Below are positions 17,888 through 25,344 of a DNA stretch of 64,000 nucleotides, one piece after another. Positions within the stretch are counted from its first letter, which is position 1. Each line of letters opens with the position of its first letter. This DNA is from Pseudomonas koreensis (GTDB lineage Bacteria; Pseudomonadota; Gammaproteobacteria; Pseudomonadales; Pseudomonadaceae), in contig NZ_JAAQYM010000009.1 of assembly GCF_012986595.1 (NCBI RefSeq), forward strand, positions 248,001 to 312,000, in the 5' to 3' direction. The position numbers and the translations under genes were made by a program. The notes beneath the pieces were generated by a model. The model was not told the DNA's origin and ran no database searches. It worked only from the letters and a program-made list of their open reading frames with translations.

Positions 17888-18988
17888 ATGACCAGGCAAC
17901 AGCAAGTGGTGATTGTCGGTGGCGGGGTGATTGGCCTGCTGACCGCCTACAACCTCGCCTCCGAAGTGCGCAGCGTGGTGCTGCTGGATCGCTCGAATGT
18001 TGGCCAGGAATCGTCCTGGGCCGGTGGCGGCATCGTTTCCCCGCTGTACCCGTGGCGCTATAGCCCGGCAGTCACCGCGCTGGCGCATTGGTCGCAGGAT
18101 TTTTATCCACAGCTGGGCGAGCGCCTGTTTGCCGATACCGGCGTTGATCCCGAAGTGCACACCACCGGCCTGTACTGGCTGGACCTGGACGATGAAGCCG
18201 AAGCGCTGGCCTGGGCGGCGCGGGAAAACCGTCCGTTGCGGGCTGTGGATATCTCGGCGGCGCACGACGCGGTCCCGGTGCTGGGCGGAGGTTTTTCGCG
18301 GGCGATCTACATGGCCGATGTGGCCAACGTCAGAAACCCACGACTGGTGAAGTCGCTGAAAGCGGCGTTGCTGGCGCTGCCGAATGTGATTATTCACGAG
18401 CAATGCGAGGTCAGCGGGTTTGTGCGTGACGGGGCGCGGGTGGTGGGCGTTGAGACGTCCAAGGGCCTGATCAGCGGCGATCAGGTCGTGCTGACGGCCG
18501 GAGCGTGGAGCGGTGATCTGCTCAAGACCCTGGACCTGACCCTGCCGGTGGAGCCGGTCAAAGGCCAGATGATTCTCTACAAGTGCGCGGCGGATTTCCT
18601 GCCGAGCATGGTGCTGGCCAAGGGGCGTTATGCGATTCCGCGTCGCGACGGGCACATTCTGATCGGCAGCACCCTGGAGCATGAAGGTTTCGACAAGACC
18701 CCGACCGATGTGGCCCTGGAGAGTCTCAAGGCTTCGGCCGTCGAACTGCTGCCGGCGCTGGCCGAGGCCGAAGTGGTGGGGCATTGGGCGGGTTTGCGTC
18801 CAGGTTCGCCGGAGGGAATTCCCTACATCGGGCGGGTCCCGGGTGTTGACGGCTTGTGGCTGAACTGCGGGCATTACCGCAACGGGCTGGTGCTGGCGCC
18901 AGCGTCGTGTCAGTTGTTTGCCGATGTGATGCTGGGGCGTGCGCCGATTATTGATCCGGCGCCGTATGCGCCTGAAGGCCGGATTTAG
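17888..18988 (+). CDS. thiO: FAD-dependent glycine oxidase (ThiO)
   Basis: FAD-dependent oxidase of the DAO family; ThiO makes dehydroglycine for the thiazole part of thiamine. The 366-residue product starts with the dinucleotide-binding GGGVIGLLTAY, followed by ESSWAGGGIVSPLYPWRY and near the end HWAGLRPGSPEGIPYIG and GHYRNGLVLAP. In P. aeruginosa the gene also lies between pilR and the minor-pilin cluster, so this is a core position rather than a pilus function. No thi genes are next to it. Confidence 0.88.
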   Translation: MTRQQQVVIVGGGVIGLLTAYNLASEVRSVVLLDRSNVGQESSWAGGGIVSPLYPWRYSPAVTALAHWSQDFYPQLGERLFADTGVDPEVHTTGLYWLDLDDEAEALAWAARENRPLRAVDISAAHDAVPVLGGGFSRAIYMADVANVRNPRLVKSLKAALLALPNVIIHEQCEVSGFVRDGARVVGVETSKGLISGDQVVLTAGAWSGDLLKTLDLTLPVEPVKGQMILYKCAADFLPSMVLAKGRYAIPRRDGHILIGSTLEHEGFDKTPTDVALESLKASAVELLPALAEAEVVGHWAGLRPGSPEGIPYIGRVPGVDGLWLNCGHYRNGLVLAPASCQLFADVMLGRAPIIDPAPYAPEGRI

Positions 18989-18998
18989 AGTCAGGATC

Positions 18999-19073
18999 AA
19001 AAGATCGCAGCCTTCGGCAACTCCTACAGGGAACGCATTCCAATGTAGGAGCTGCCGAAGGCTGCGATCTTTT
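18999..19073. repeat. REP inverted repeat (family B) between thiO and pilR
   Basis: Two 25-base arms, AAAAGATCGCAGCCTTCGGC and its reverse complement ending in a T run, flank a short loop. With T runs leaving both sides it can also act as a terminator for thiO and for the convergent pilR. Confidence 0.9.
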
Positions 19074-19078
19074 AGGGG

Positions 19079-20425
19079 CTAATCCAGTCCCAACTTCTTC
19101 AGTCGATAGCGCATCGACCGAAACGACAGACTCAAGCGTTGCGCCGCCGCCGTGCGGTTCCAGCGGGTTTCCTCCAGCGCCTGCAGGATCAATTTGCGCT
19201 CGACGTTCTCCAGATAGTCCTCAAGGTTGTCGATCTGCGTCAGGTCGGCGATGCCGCCCTCGACCGCGCCATGCCCTTCGCTCAGACGCAAATCCTCAGC
19301 CTCGATCAACTGGTTTTCGCACAGCGTGTGCGCCCGTTCGAGGACGTTCTCCAGTTCCCGTACATTGCCCGGAAAGCGGTAGCGCTTCAGTGCTTCAAGC
19401 GCTTGCGGATGCAGGCGCGCAGCGGTCTGGCCGCTACCGCTGGCCAGACGCTGGAGCATGTGCGTAGCCAGCGCTTCGATGTCGTCGCGCCGTTCGCGCA
19501 GAGACGGCACCCGCAGTTCGATCACGTTCAAGCGGTAATACAGATCCTGGCGAAAGCGCCCGGCGGCGACTTCCGCTTCGAGGTCCTTGTGGGTGGCACA
19601 GAGAATGCGCACATCGACCACGGTTTCCTGCTGGCCGCCAATACTGCGCACGGCTTTTTCCTGAATGGCCCGCAGCAGTTTGACCTGCATCGACAGCGGC
19701 AGGTCCGCCACTTCATCGAGAAACAGGGTGCCGCCTTGCGCGGCCTGAAACAGCCCAGGTTTATCGTCTACCGCGCCGGTGAAACTGCCCTTGCGGTGGC
19801 CGAAAAACTCGCTTTCCATCAGTTCCGACGGAATCGCCCCGCAGTTGACCGGCACGAACGGCTGATGGGCGCGTGGCCCCTGTTCGTGAATCAGCCGCGC
19901 GACCAGCTCTTTGCCGCTGCCCGACTCACCGCTGATATAGACCGGGGCCTGACTGCGGGCGAGCTTGTCGATTTGTTTGCGCAGCGTGCGCATCGGTTGC
20001 GAGTCACCCAACAGTCGCCGGTCGATCGACGTGACGCTCCCGCCGGCGGCAGGCATGCGCAGTGCGGTGTTGACCAGTTCGCGCAGGCGGGTGAGATCGA
20101 CCGGTTTGGTGAGGAAGTCGAAGGCCCCGGCTTTCAAGGCGTTGATCGCGGTTTCCAGGCTGCCGTAGGCGGTGATCATCGCCACCGGCAGTTGTGGATA
20201 ACGTTGCTGGATGAACTGCACCAGTTCCAGCCCCGTGCCGTCCGGCAGGCGCATGTCGGTCAGGCACAGGTCGAACGCATTGCGCTGCAACAGCGCCTGG
20301 GCCTCACCGAGGTTACGCGCGCTGAAGGTGTCGAGTTTCATCCGTCCCAGGGTGATTTCCAGGAGTTCGCGGATATCCGGTTCGTCGTCGACGATGAGGA
20401 TTTTTTGCCGTGGGCTCGTGTTCAA
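19079..20425 (-). CDS. pilR: Sigma-54-dependent response regulator PilR
   Basis: NtrC-type activator of 448 residues that turns on pilA with RpoN. The receiver has the phosphoacceptor D57 (CLTDMRLPDG). The AAA+ domain has Walker A GESGSGKE and the sigma-54 contact loop GSFTGA. A Fis-type helix-turn-helix closes the protein (RTAAAQRLSLSFRSMRYRLKKLG). I place the start at TTG 20425, which overlaps the pilS stop as TTGA and gives the usual length; the longer reading to 20515 overlaps pilS and is not receiver sequence. The probable target promoter is at 37878. Confidence 0.92.
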   Translation of the reverse strand: MNTSPRQKILIVDDEPDIRELLEITLGRMKLDTFSARNLGEAQALLQRNAFDLCLTDMRLPDGTGLELVQFIQQRYPQLPVAMITAYGSLETAINALKAGAFDFLTKPVDLTRLRELVNTALRMPAAGGSVTSIDRRLLGDSQPMRTLRKQIDKLARSQAPVYISGESGSGKELVARLIHEQGPRAHQPFVPVNCGAIPSELMESEFFGHRKGSFTGAVDDKPGLFQAAQGGTLFLDEVADLPLSMQVKLLRAIQEKAVRSIGGQQETVVDVRILCATHKDLEAEVAAGRFRQDLYYRLNVIELRVPSLRERRDDIEALATHMLQRLASGSGQTAARLHPQALEALKRYRFPGNVRELENVLERAHTLCENQLIEAEDLRLSEGHGAVEGGIADLTQIDNLEDYLENVERKLILQALEETRWNRTAAAQRLSLSFRSMRYRLKKLGLD

Positions 20426-22011
20426 CTTTGTTTCCGTCCGTGAGCAAAGGTGATGCGAAAGCAGCCGCCGCCTTGGCGTGGTTTGAAGTCTAGGCGCGCC
20501 TGGTTGCTTTCGCACAGCTCACGGGACAGATAAAGCCCAAGGCCGGTGCCCTGGCTGCTGGTGGTGAAGAAGGGTTCGAACAGATGCGGTTGTTGATCCA
20601 CCGGCACGCCGGGGCCGTTGTCCTGGACTTCGAGCACCGCCAACTGGCTGTCAGGATCGATGATCAGCACCAGCCAGACTTCGGCGGGATCATGCAGCAG
20701 CGCGCTGTGGCGCCAGCCATTGCGTAACAGGTTGTCGAGAATCTGTGTGAGTTGGTCAGGGTCCATCAGCGTGATGAAGTCCCCGGAATTGATCCGCAAA
20801 TGAATCAACTGCCGGTCAGTGGCCTGTTCGCGGCTTTCGGCGACGAACTGTTCCAGCCACGGCTTGAGATCCAGCCGTTGCGGAGCGCTCTGCTGGCGAC
20901 GTGACAATTGCAGGACGTTTTCGATGACTCGGTTCATGCGCTGGGAGTGGTCTTGAATGATCTGCGTCAGACGCCGATCAGCGCTATCGAGTTCCTCGGA
21001 CTCCGCCAATAGCTGCGCGGCATGACTGATGGCGCCCAGCGGATTGCGGATTTCATGGGAAATCCCGGCGGTCAGGCGCCCGAGCGCGGCCAGTTTGAGC
21101 TGCTGGGCTTGCTGGGCGACTTGCGCCAGATCTTCAAGAAACACCAGGGTTTGCTGGTTGGGGCTTTGTTCAAGGGCGATGAAGTTCGGTTGCAGCTCCA
21201 GGCCGTTGCCGGGAATCTTCAGGCTTTGCGGGCGTAGGGTCGGGTTGTTCAGCCACAACTGCAGGCGATCGACCAGCGGCTTGGAATAGTCGTCGATCAA
21301 ATGCCCTTCAAGGTGCGACTGGGCCAGCAGGCTTTTCGCGCTGTGGTTGGCCAGTTGCACCCGGCGCTGTTCGTCGAGCACCAGGATGCCGGTGCGCATG
21401 CGTTGCAGAATCAGGGCGTTGAGGGCTTCGAGGCTGATGACTTCGCTGGCGCGCTGTTCGGCGAGGTGCTCGCTGACTTCCAGACGCCGGACCAGGCCCT
21501 GGACCAGCCACGATGCGGCAAAGCACAAGGCGCCGAGGGTGCCGGCCTGCAGGTAATCATTGGCGCTCAGGGGGTGGCTGAAACCCAGCAGGAAACTTGA
21601 ACCGACAATGCCGAGGGCGCCGATGGCGGCAATCAGCAGGCCGATGCGCCGCCGCAGCAAGGTGTTGCTGATCGCCACGGAGACAATCAGCAGGTTGCCG
21701 ATGGCGCTGGCGACCCCGCCCGCCGCGTAGAACAAACCGCACAGCAGCAGGACATCCACCAGCGCCAGGCTGAACAGCTGCGCCGGGCGGCGGGTGTTTT
21801 CCAGAAACACCACCAGCAGGATGTTCAGCACCAGATACAGCCAACTGCCGCTGCGCAGCAGGTCGTCGTCGGCCGACGTCAGCAAGCGGTTGTCCATGTT
21901 GCTGGAGATCAACAGCACCAGCGTGATGCCGACGCTTAAACGGTAGAGATGATAAAGGCGCAGCAGACGCTGAGCCTGTTTGCTGTCGGCGTTGTCGGCC
22001 TCAGCGATCAC
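20422..22011 (-). CDS. pilS: Sensor histidine kinase PilS
   Basis: Membrane histidine kinase of 529 residues paired with PilR. Six hydrophobic segments occupy roughly residues 22-170. A PAS-like region follows (ALILQRMRTGILVLDEQRRV), then the H-box GISHEIRNPLGAISHAAQL and the ATP-binding domain with DNGPGVP and GTGLGLYLSREL. The start is GTG at 22011. It overlaps the preceding small gene by 11 bases, and its TGA overlaps the TTG start of pilR. In P. aeruginosa PilS senses PilA levels in the membrane. Confidence 0.94.
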   Translation of the reverse strand: MIAEADNADSKQAQRLLRLYHLYRLSVGITLVLLISSNMDNRLLTSADDDLLRSGSWLYLVLNILLVVFLENTRRPAQLFSLALVDVLLLCGLFYAAGGVASAIGNLLIVSVAISNTLLRRRIGLLIAAIGALGIVGSSFLLGFSHPLSANDYLQAGTLGALCFAASWLVQGLVRRLEVSEHLAEQRASEVISLEALNALILQRMRTGILVLDEQRRVQLANHSAKSLLAQSHLEGHLIDDYSKPLVDRLQLWLNNPTLRPQSLKIPGNGLELQPNFIALEQSPNQQTLVFLEDLAQVAQQAQQLKLAALGRLTAGISHEIRNPLGAISHAAQLLAESEELDSADRRLTQIIQDHSQRMNRVIENVLQLSRRQQSAPQRLDLKPWLEQFVAESREQATDRQLIHLRINSGDFITLMDPDQLTQILDNLLRNGWRHSALLHDPAEVWLVLIIDPDSQLAVLEVQDNGPGVPVDQQPHLFEPFFTTSSQGTGLGLYLSRELCESNQARLDFKPRQGGGCFRITFAHGRKQS

Positions 22012-22234
22012 TGGAGCCTGGGCCTTGCTCGAGGTGAGCCTGGCTGCAATACCACTGTTGCTGAAGGTTCAGCGCGCGATCGCGCGGCAGGTGCACGCCA
22101 CAATGGGCGCAACGCACCATCGGCGCGGCGTCCTGCTCGCGGGGCGCTTGGGCAGACGAGGCGGGCGCCTTGAATTTACGCCACAGCCATACCGCAGCGA
22201 AAATCAGGACAATCCAGAACAATAAACGAAGCAT
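22001..22234 (-). CDS. PP0621 family small membrane-anchored zinc-ribbon-like protein
   Basis: A 77-residue protein with an N-terminal membrane helix (LLFWIVLIFAAVWLW) and a C-terminal part with CAHCGVHLP and a later YCSQAH, four potential zinc ligands. This matches the small conserved family seen ahead of pilS in Pseudomonas (PP0621-like). Function unknown. It overlaps pilS by 11 bases, so it is probably cotranslated with the PilSR system. A role in pilus regulation is only a guess from position. Confidence 0.8.
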   Translation of the reverse strand: MLRLLFWIVLIFAAVWLWRKFKAPASSAQAPREQDAAPMVRCAHCGVHLPRDRALNLQQQWYCSQAHLEQGPGSSDR

Positions 22235-22314
22235 GATGGGCGGCTTTTCGGCTAATGATTCGGCAGTTTAGCCAAGGAGCCGGCAAGCGCACAGACTATT
22301 AACGCGCAGGCATG

Positions 22315-22345
22315 AAAAAGGGAGATCCGCAGATCTCCCTTTTTT
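22315..22345. terminator. Terminator downstream of bamD
   Basis: A perfect stem aaaaagggagat / atctcccttttt with loop CCGCAG has T runs in both directions. It lies 15 bases beyond the bamD stop and just before the gene ahead of pilS. Confidence 0.9.
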
Positions 22346-22360
22346 GGACAGCCGGTGTGA

Positions 22361-23380
22361 TCAGTCGAACACGCCGAAGGTCATGTAGCTGAACCACGAG
22401 CGGTCGTCGTTGTTGCCGGTGGCTTCGTGTTCTTCTTCGATCACGTCGCCATTGTCGTCTTTAGGCTTGAGCTCGTTCGGGATCGCGTCTTTCGCGTCCT
22501 GGAACTGCTTCTGCACGTCCTGGTTGGCGCGGGTTTCTCCCGGCGGCAGCGGTGGACGCGATTCGATCAGGCCCAGGGTCGCCTTGCTCAGGAACGAGCG
22601 GTTGTCGGCTTCGGCAACCGATGGCACGAACTGGCCATCCTTGAGGCTCGGGTGGTTCGGGTAGTTGAGTTTCAGGGTTTCCAGACTGGTGGCGGCCAGG
22701 TCGTCCAGGTGCAGACGCTGGTAAGCCTCGGTCATCACCGCCAGGCCGTCGCCGACCGATGGGGTTTCCTGGAAGTTTTCCACCACGTAACGGCCACGGT
22801 TGGCGGCAGCCACGTACGCCTGACGAGTCAGGTAGTAGTCGGCCACGTGGATTTCGTAGGCAGCCAGCAGGTTGCGCAGGTAGATCATGCGCTGCTTGGC
22901 GTCCGGCGCGTAGCGGCTGGTCGGGTAGCGGCTGGTCAGCTGGGCGAACTCGTTGTACGAGTCGCGGGCAGCGCCCGGATCACGCTTGGTCATGTCCAGC
23001 GGCAGGAAGCGCGCCAGCAGACCGACGTCCTGGTCGAACGAGGTCAGGCCCTTGAGGTAGTAGGCGTAGTCCACGTTCGGGTGCTGTGGATGCAAACGGA
23101 TAAAACGCTCGGCGGCGGACTTGGCAGCTTCCGGCTCGGCGTTTTTATAGTTGGCATAAATCAGTTCAAGCTGTGCCTGATCCGCGTAGCGACCGAACGG
23201 ATAGCGCGACTCCAGAGCCTTCAGCTTGGCCGTGGCACTGGTATAGCTGTTGTTGTCCAGGTCGGTCTGAGCCTGCTGGTACAGCTCGGCTTCGCTCAGG
23301 TTTTCGTCGACGACTTCCTTCGATGAGCAAGCAGCGGTCAATGCGAGGATGGCGATCAGCAGCAGGTGTTTCACTTGCAT
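22361..23380 (-). CDS. bamD: Outer membrane assembly lipoprotein BamD
   Basis: Essential lipoprotein of the BAM complex, which inserts beta-barrel proteins into the outer membrane. A lipobox LTAAC puts the lipidated Cys at residue 18. Tetratricopeptide-like repeats follow (ELYQQAQTDLDNNSYTSATAKL, RFIRLHPQHPNVDYAYYLKGL). The 339 residues include a longer acidic C-terminal extension (KPKDDNGDVIEEEHE) than the E. coli protein. The start at 23380 is the ATG before QVKHLLL. It is divergent from rluD. Confidence 0.95.
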   Translation of the reverse strand: MQVKHLLLIAILALTAACSSKEVVDENLSEAELYQQAQTDLDNNSYTSATAKLKALESRYPFGRYADQAQLELIYANYKNAEPEAAKSAAERFIRLHPQHPNVDYAYYLKGLTSFDQDVGLLARFLPLDMTKRDPGAARDSYNEFAQLTSRYPTSRYAPDAKQRMIYLRNLLAAYEIHVADYYLTRQAYVAAANRGRYVVENFQETPSVGDGLAVMTEAYQRLHLDDLAATSLETLKLNYPNHPSLKDGQFVPSVAEADNRSFLSKATLGLIESRPPLPPGETRANQDVQKQFQDAKDAIPNELKPKDDNGDVIEEEHEATGNNDDRSWFSYMTFGVFD

Positions 23381-23531
23381 GGCGGCTTGCGTCCCTATGA
23401 CGGCCGCTGTCTTGGGCGGGGCCGTCCTGTTATGATGAGCGCCCCGTTGAAAAGCCTCGGGGCAAAAGACGCCGTATTTAACCACAAGCGCGCAGCCGAA
23501 ACCAAAGGCTGTGCCGACGCCCAGTCAGAGC

Positions 23532-24494
23532 ATGTCCGATAAAATTGAACTTCGCGCAGAGGTGCCGTCCGATTTGGGCGGCCAACGCCTCGATCAAGTC
23601 GCCGCCCAACTCTTCGCTGAGCACTCACGCTCGCGCCTTTCCGCCTGGATCAAAGAAGGTCGCCTGACTGTGGACGGAGCGGTCATCCGCCCCCGCGACA
23701 TCGTGCACGGCGGTGCCATCCTTGAGCTGACTGCCGAGCAGGAAGCCCAGGGCGAATGGATCGCCCAGGACATCGAGCTCGACATCGTCTACGAAGACGA
23801 CGACATCCTGGTCATCAACAAGCCTGCGGGCCTGGTGGTGCACCCGGCTGCCGGCCATGCCGATGGCACCTTGCTCAACGCCTTGCTGCACCACGTGCCG
23901 GACATCATCAATGTCCCGCGCGCCGGTATCGTGCATCGCCTGGACAAGGACACCACCGGTCTGATGGTGGTGGCCAAGACCATTCAGGCGCAGACCAAAC
24001 TGGTTGCCCAACTGCAAAGCCGCAGCGTAAGCCGGATCTACGAGTGCATCGTGATCGGCGTGGTGACGGCCGGTGGCAAGATCAACGCCCCGATCGGCCG
24101 TCACGGCCAGCAGCGCCAGCGCATGGCGGTGATGGAAGGCGGCAAGCCGGCCGTCAGCCACTACCGCGTGCTGGAGCGGTTCCGTTCGCACACTCATGTG
24201 CGGGTCAAACTGGAAACCGGTCGTACCCACCAGATCCGTGTGCACATGTCGCACATCAACTTTCCGTTGGTCGGCGACCCGGCGTACGGCGGTCGTTTCC
24301 GCATTCCGCCTGCCGCGAACCCGACCATGGTCGAGTCGCTCAAGCACTTCCCGCGTCAGGCCCTGCACGCGCGTTTCCTCGAGCTGGATCATCCGACCAC
24401 CGGTGAGCGCATGAGCTGGGAATCGCCGCTGCCGGAAGATTTCGTCTGGCTGCTGACCCTGCTCAAGCAGGATCGCGAGGCATTCGTCGGATGA
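23532..24494 (+). CDS. rluD: 23S rRNA pseudouridine(1911/1915/1917) synthase RluD
   Basis: Modifies helix 69 of 23S rRNA. An S4 RNA-binding domain occupies the first 75 or so residues (RLDQVAAQLFAEHSRSRLSAWI). The catalytic domain has D138 in HRLDKDTTG and the later RTHQIRVHMSHI. Length 320 matches the family. The ATG at 23532 follows CAGAGC. Its TGA overlaps the ATG of pgeF, a conserved pairing. Confidence 0.96.
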   Translation: MSDKIELRAEVPSDLGGQRLDQVAAQLFAEHSRSRLSAWIKEGRLTVDGAVIRPRDIVHGGAILELTAEQEAQGEWIAQDIELDIVYEDDDILVINKPAGLVVHPAAGHADGTLLNALLHHVPDIINVPRAGIVHRLDKDTTGLMVVAKTIQAQTKLVAQLQSRSVSRIYECIVIGVVTAGGKINAPIGRHGQQRQRMAVMEGGKPAVSHYRVLERFRSHTHVRVKLETGRTHQIRVHMSHINFPLVGDPAYGGRFRIPPAANPTMVESLKHFPRQALHARFLELDHPTTGERMSWESPLPEDFVWLLTLLKQDREAFVG

Positions 24495-25213
24495 ACTGGC
24501 TGACGCCGGACTGGCCTGCGCCGGCCAGCGTCAGGGCTTGCGTCACCACCCGCGAGGGGGGTGTCAGCGAGGCGCCGTTCGACAGCCTCAACCTCGGCGA
24601 TCATGTCGATGATCGCCCAGAGGCCGTTACCGAGAATCGCCGGCGTCTGACCGATCACTTCTCGATCAAGCCTGCCTGGTTGCAGCAAGTGCACGGGATC
24701 GTCGTGGCCCACGCTGATCCTGCTGTGGTTGCCACCGCCGACGCCAGTTGGACGGACACTCCGGGTATTGCCTGCGCGGCCATGACCGCTGATTGCCTGC
24801 CAGCATTGTTCTGTGATCGTGCCGGCACGCGCGTGGCGGCGGCTCATGCCGGTTGGCGCGGGTTGGCGGCGGGTGTGCTTGAAGCTACCCTCGATCATCT
24901 CGATACCGCTCCGGCGGACGTGCTGGTCTGGCTCGGCCCGGCCATCGGCCCGACAGCGTTTGAGGTCGGCCCGGAAGTACGTGAAGTCTTCGTCAATCAA
25001 CTCCCCGAGGCGGCATCAGCCTTCGTCCCAAGCCACAATGCTGGCAAGTTCATGGCCGACATCTACCTGCTGGCGCGCCTGCGTCTGGCTGAGCGAGGTG
25101 TCACTGCGGTTTATGGCGGCGGTTTCTGTACCGTGAACGATCCGCGCTTCTTTTCTTACCGCCGTGCGTCGCGCACCGGTCGCTTTGCCTCCCTCGTTTG
25201 GCTCACCCGCTAG
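24491..25213 (+). CDS. pgeF: Laccase-domain protein, purine nucleoside phosphorylase / peptidoglycan editing factor
   Basis: YfiH/PgeF family protein of 240 residues. The family signature is present: QQVHGIVV, ADCLPALFCD, AAAHAGWRGLAAGVLE and GPAIGP, with His and Cys metal ligands. E. coli YfiH removes mis-incorporated L-Ser from peptidoglycan precursors, and other members act on adenosine; either activity could apply. It is coupled to rluD through ATGA. Confidence 0.92.
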   Translation: MNWLTPDWPAPASVRACVTTREGGVSEAPFDSLNLGDHVDDRPEAVTENRRRLTDHFSIKPAWLQQVHGIVVAHADPAVVATADASWTDTPGIACAAMTADCLPALFCDRAGTRVAAAHAGWRGLAAGVLEATLDHLDTAPADVLVWLGPAIGPTAFEVGPEVREVFVNQLPEAASAFVPSHNAGKFMADIYLLARLRLAERGVTAVYGGGFCTVNDPRFFSYRRASRTGRFASLVWLTR

Positions 25214-25243
25214 ACTTGCCTGACCTGAATCAACTCTCTGACG

Positions 25244-25271
25244 CTTGAATCTCCCAGAATCGACCGCATCT
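25244..25271 (+). promoter_or_regulatory. Heat-shock (sigma-32) promoter of clpB
   Basis: CTTGAAT (-35) is followed after 13 bases by CCGCATCT (-10), close to the sigma-32 consensus CTTGAAA and CCCCATNT. It lies about 75 bases before the clpB start, with AAGGAAGG as ribosome binding site. Heat induction of clpB in gammaproteobacteria supports the call. Confidence 0.8.
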
Positions 25272-25344
25272 ACAGTGGTATCTGGCAGGTTTCTTTATTC
25301 AGGATGGTTTCTTAGGTCCGGCCTGCTCAAAAGGAAGGTGACCC

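Noticed and set aside
18999..19073. Repeats considered as a CRISPR array
   Set aside because: The repeats across the window are facing pairs scattered in different gaps, with no regular direct repeats and spacers and no cas genes.
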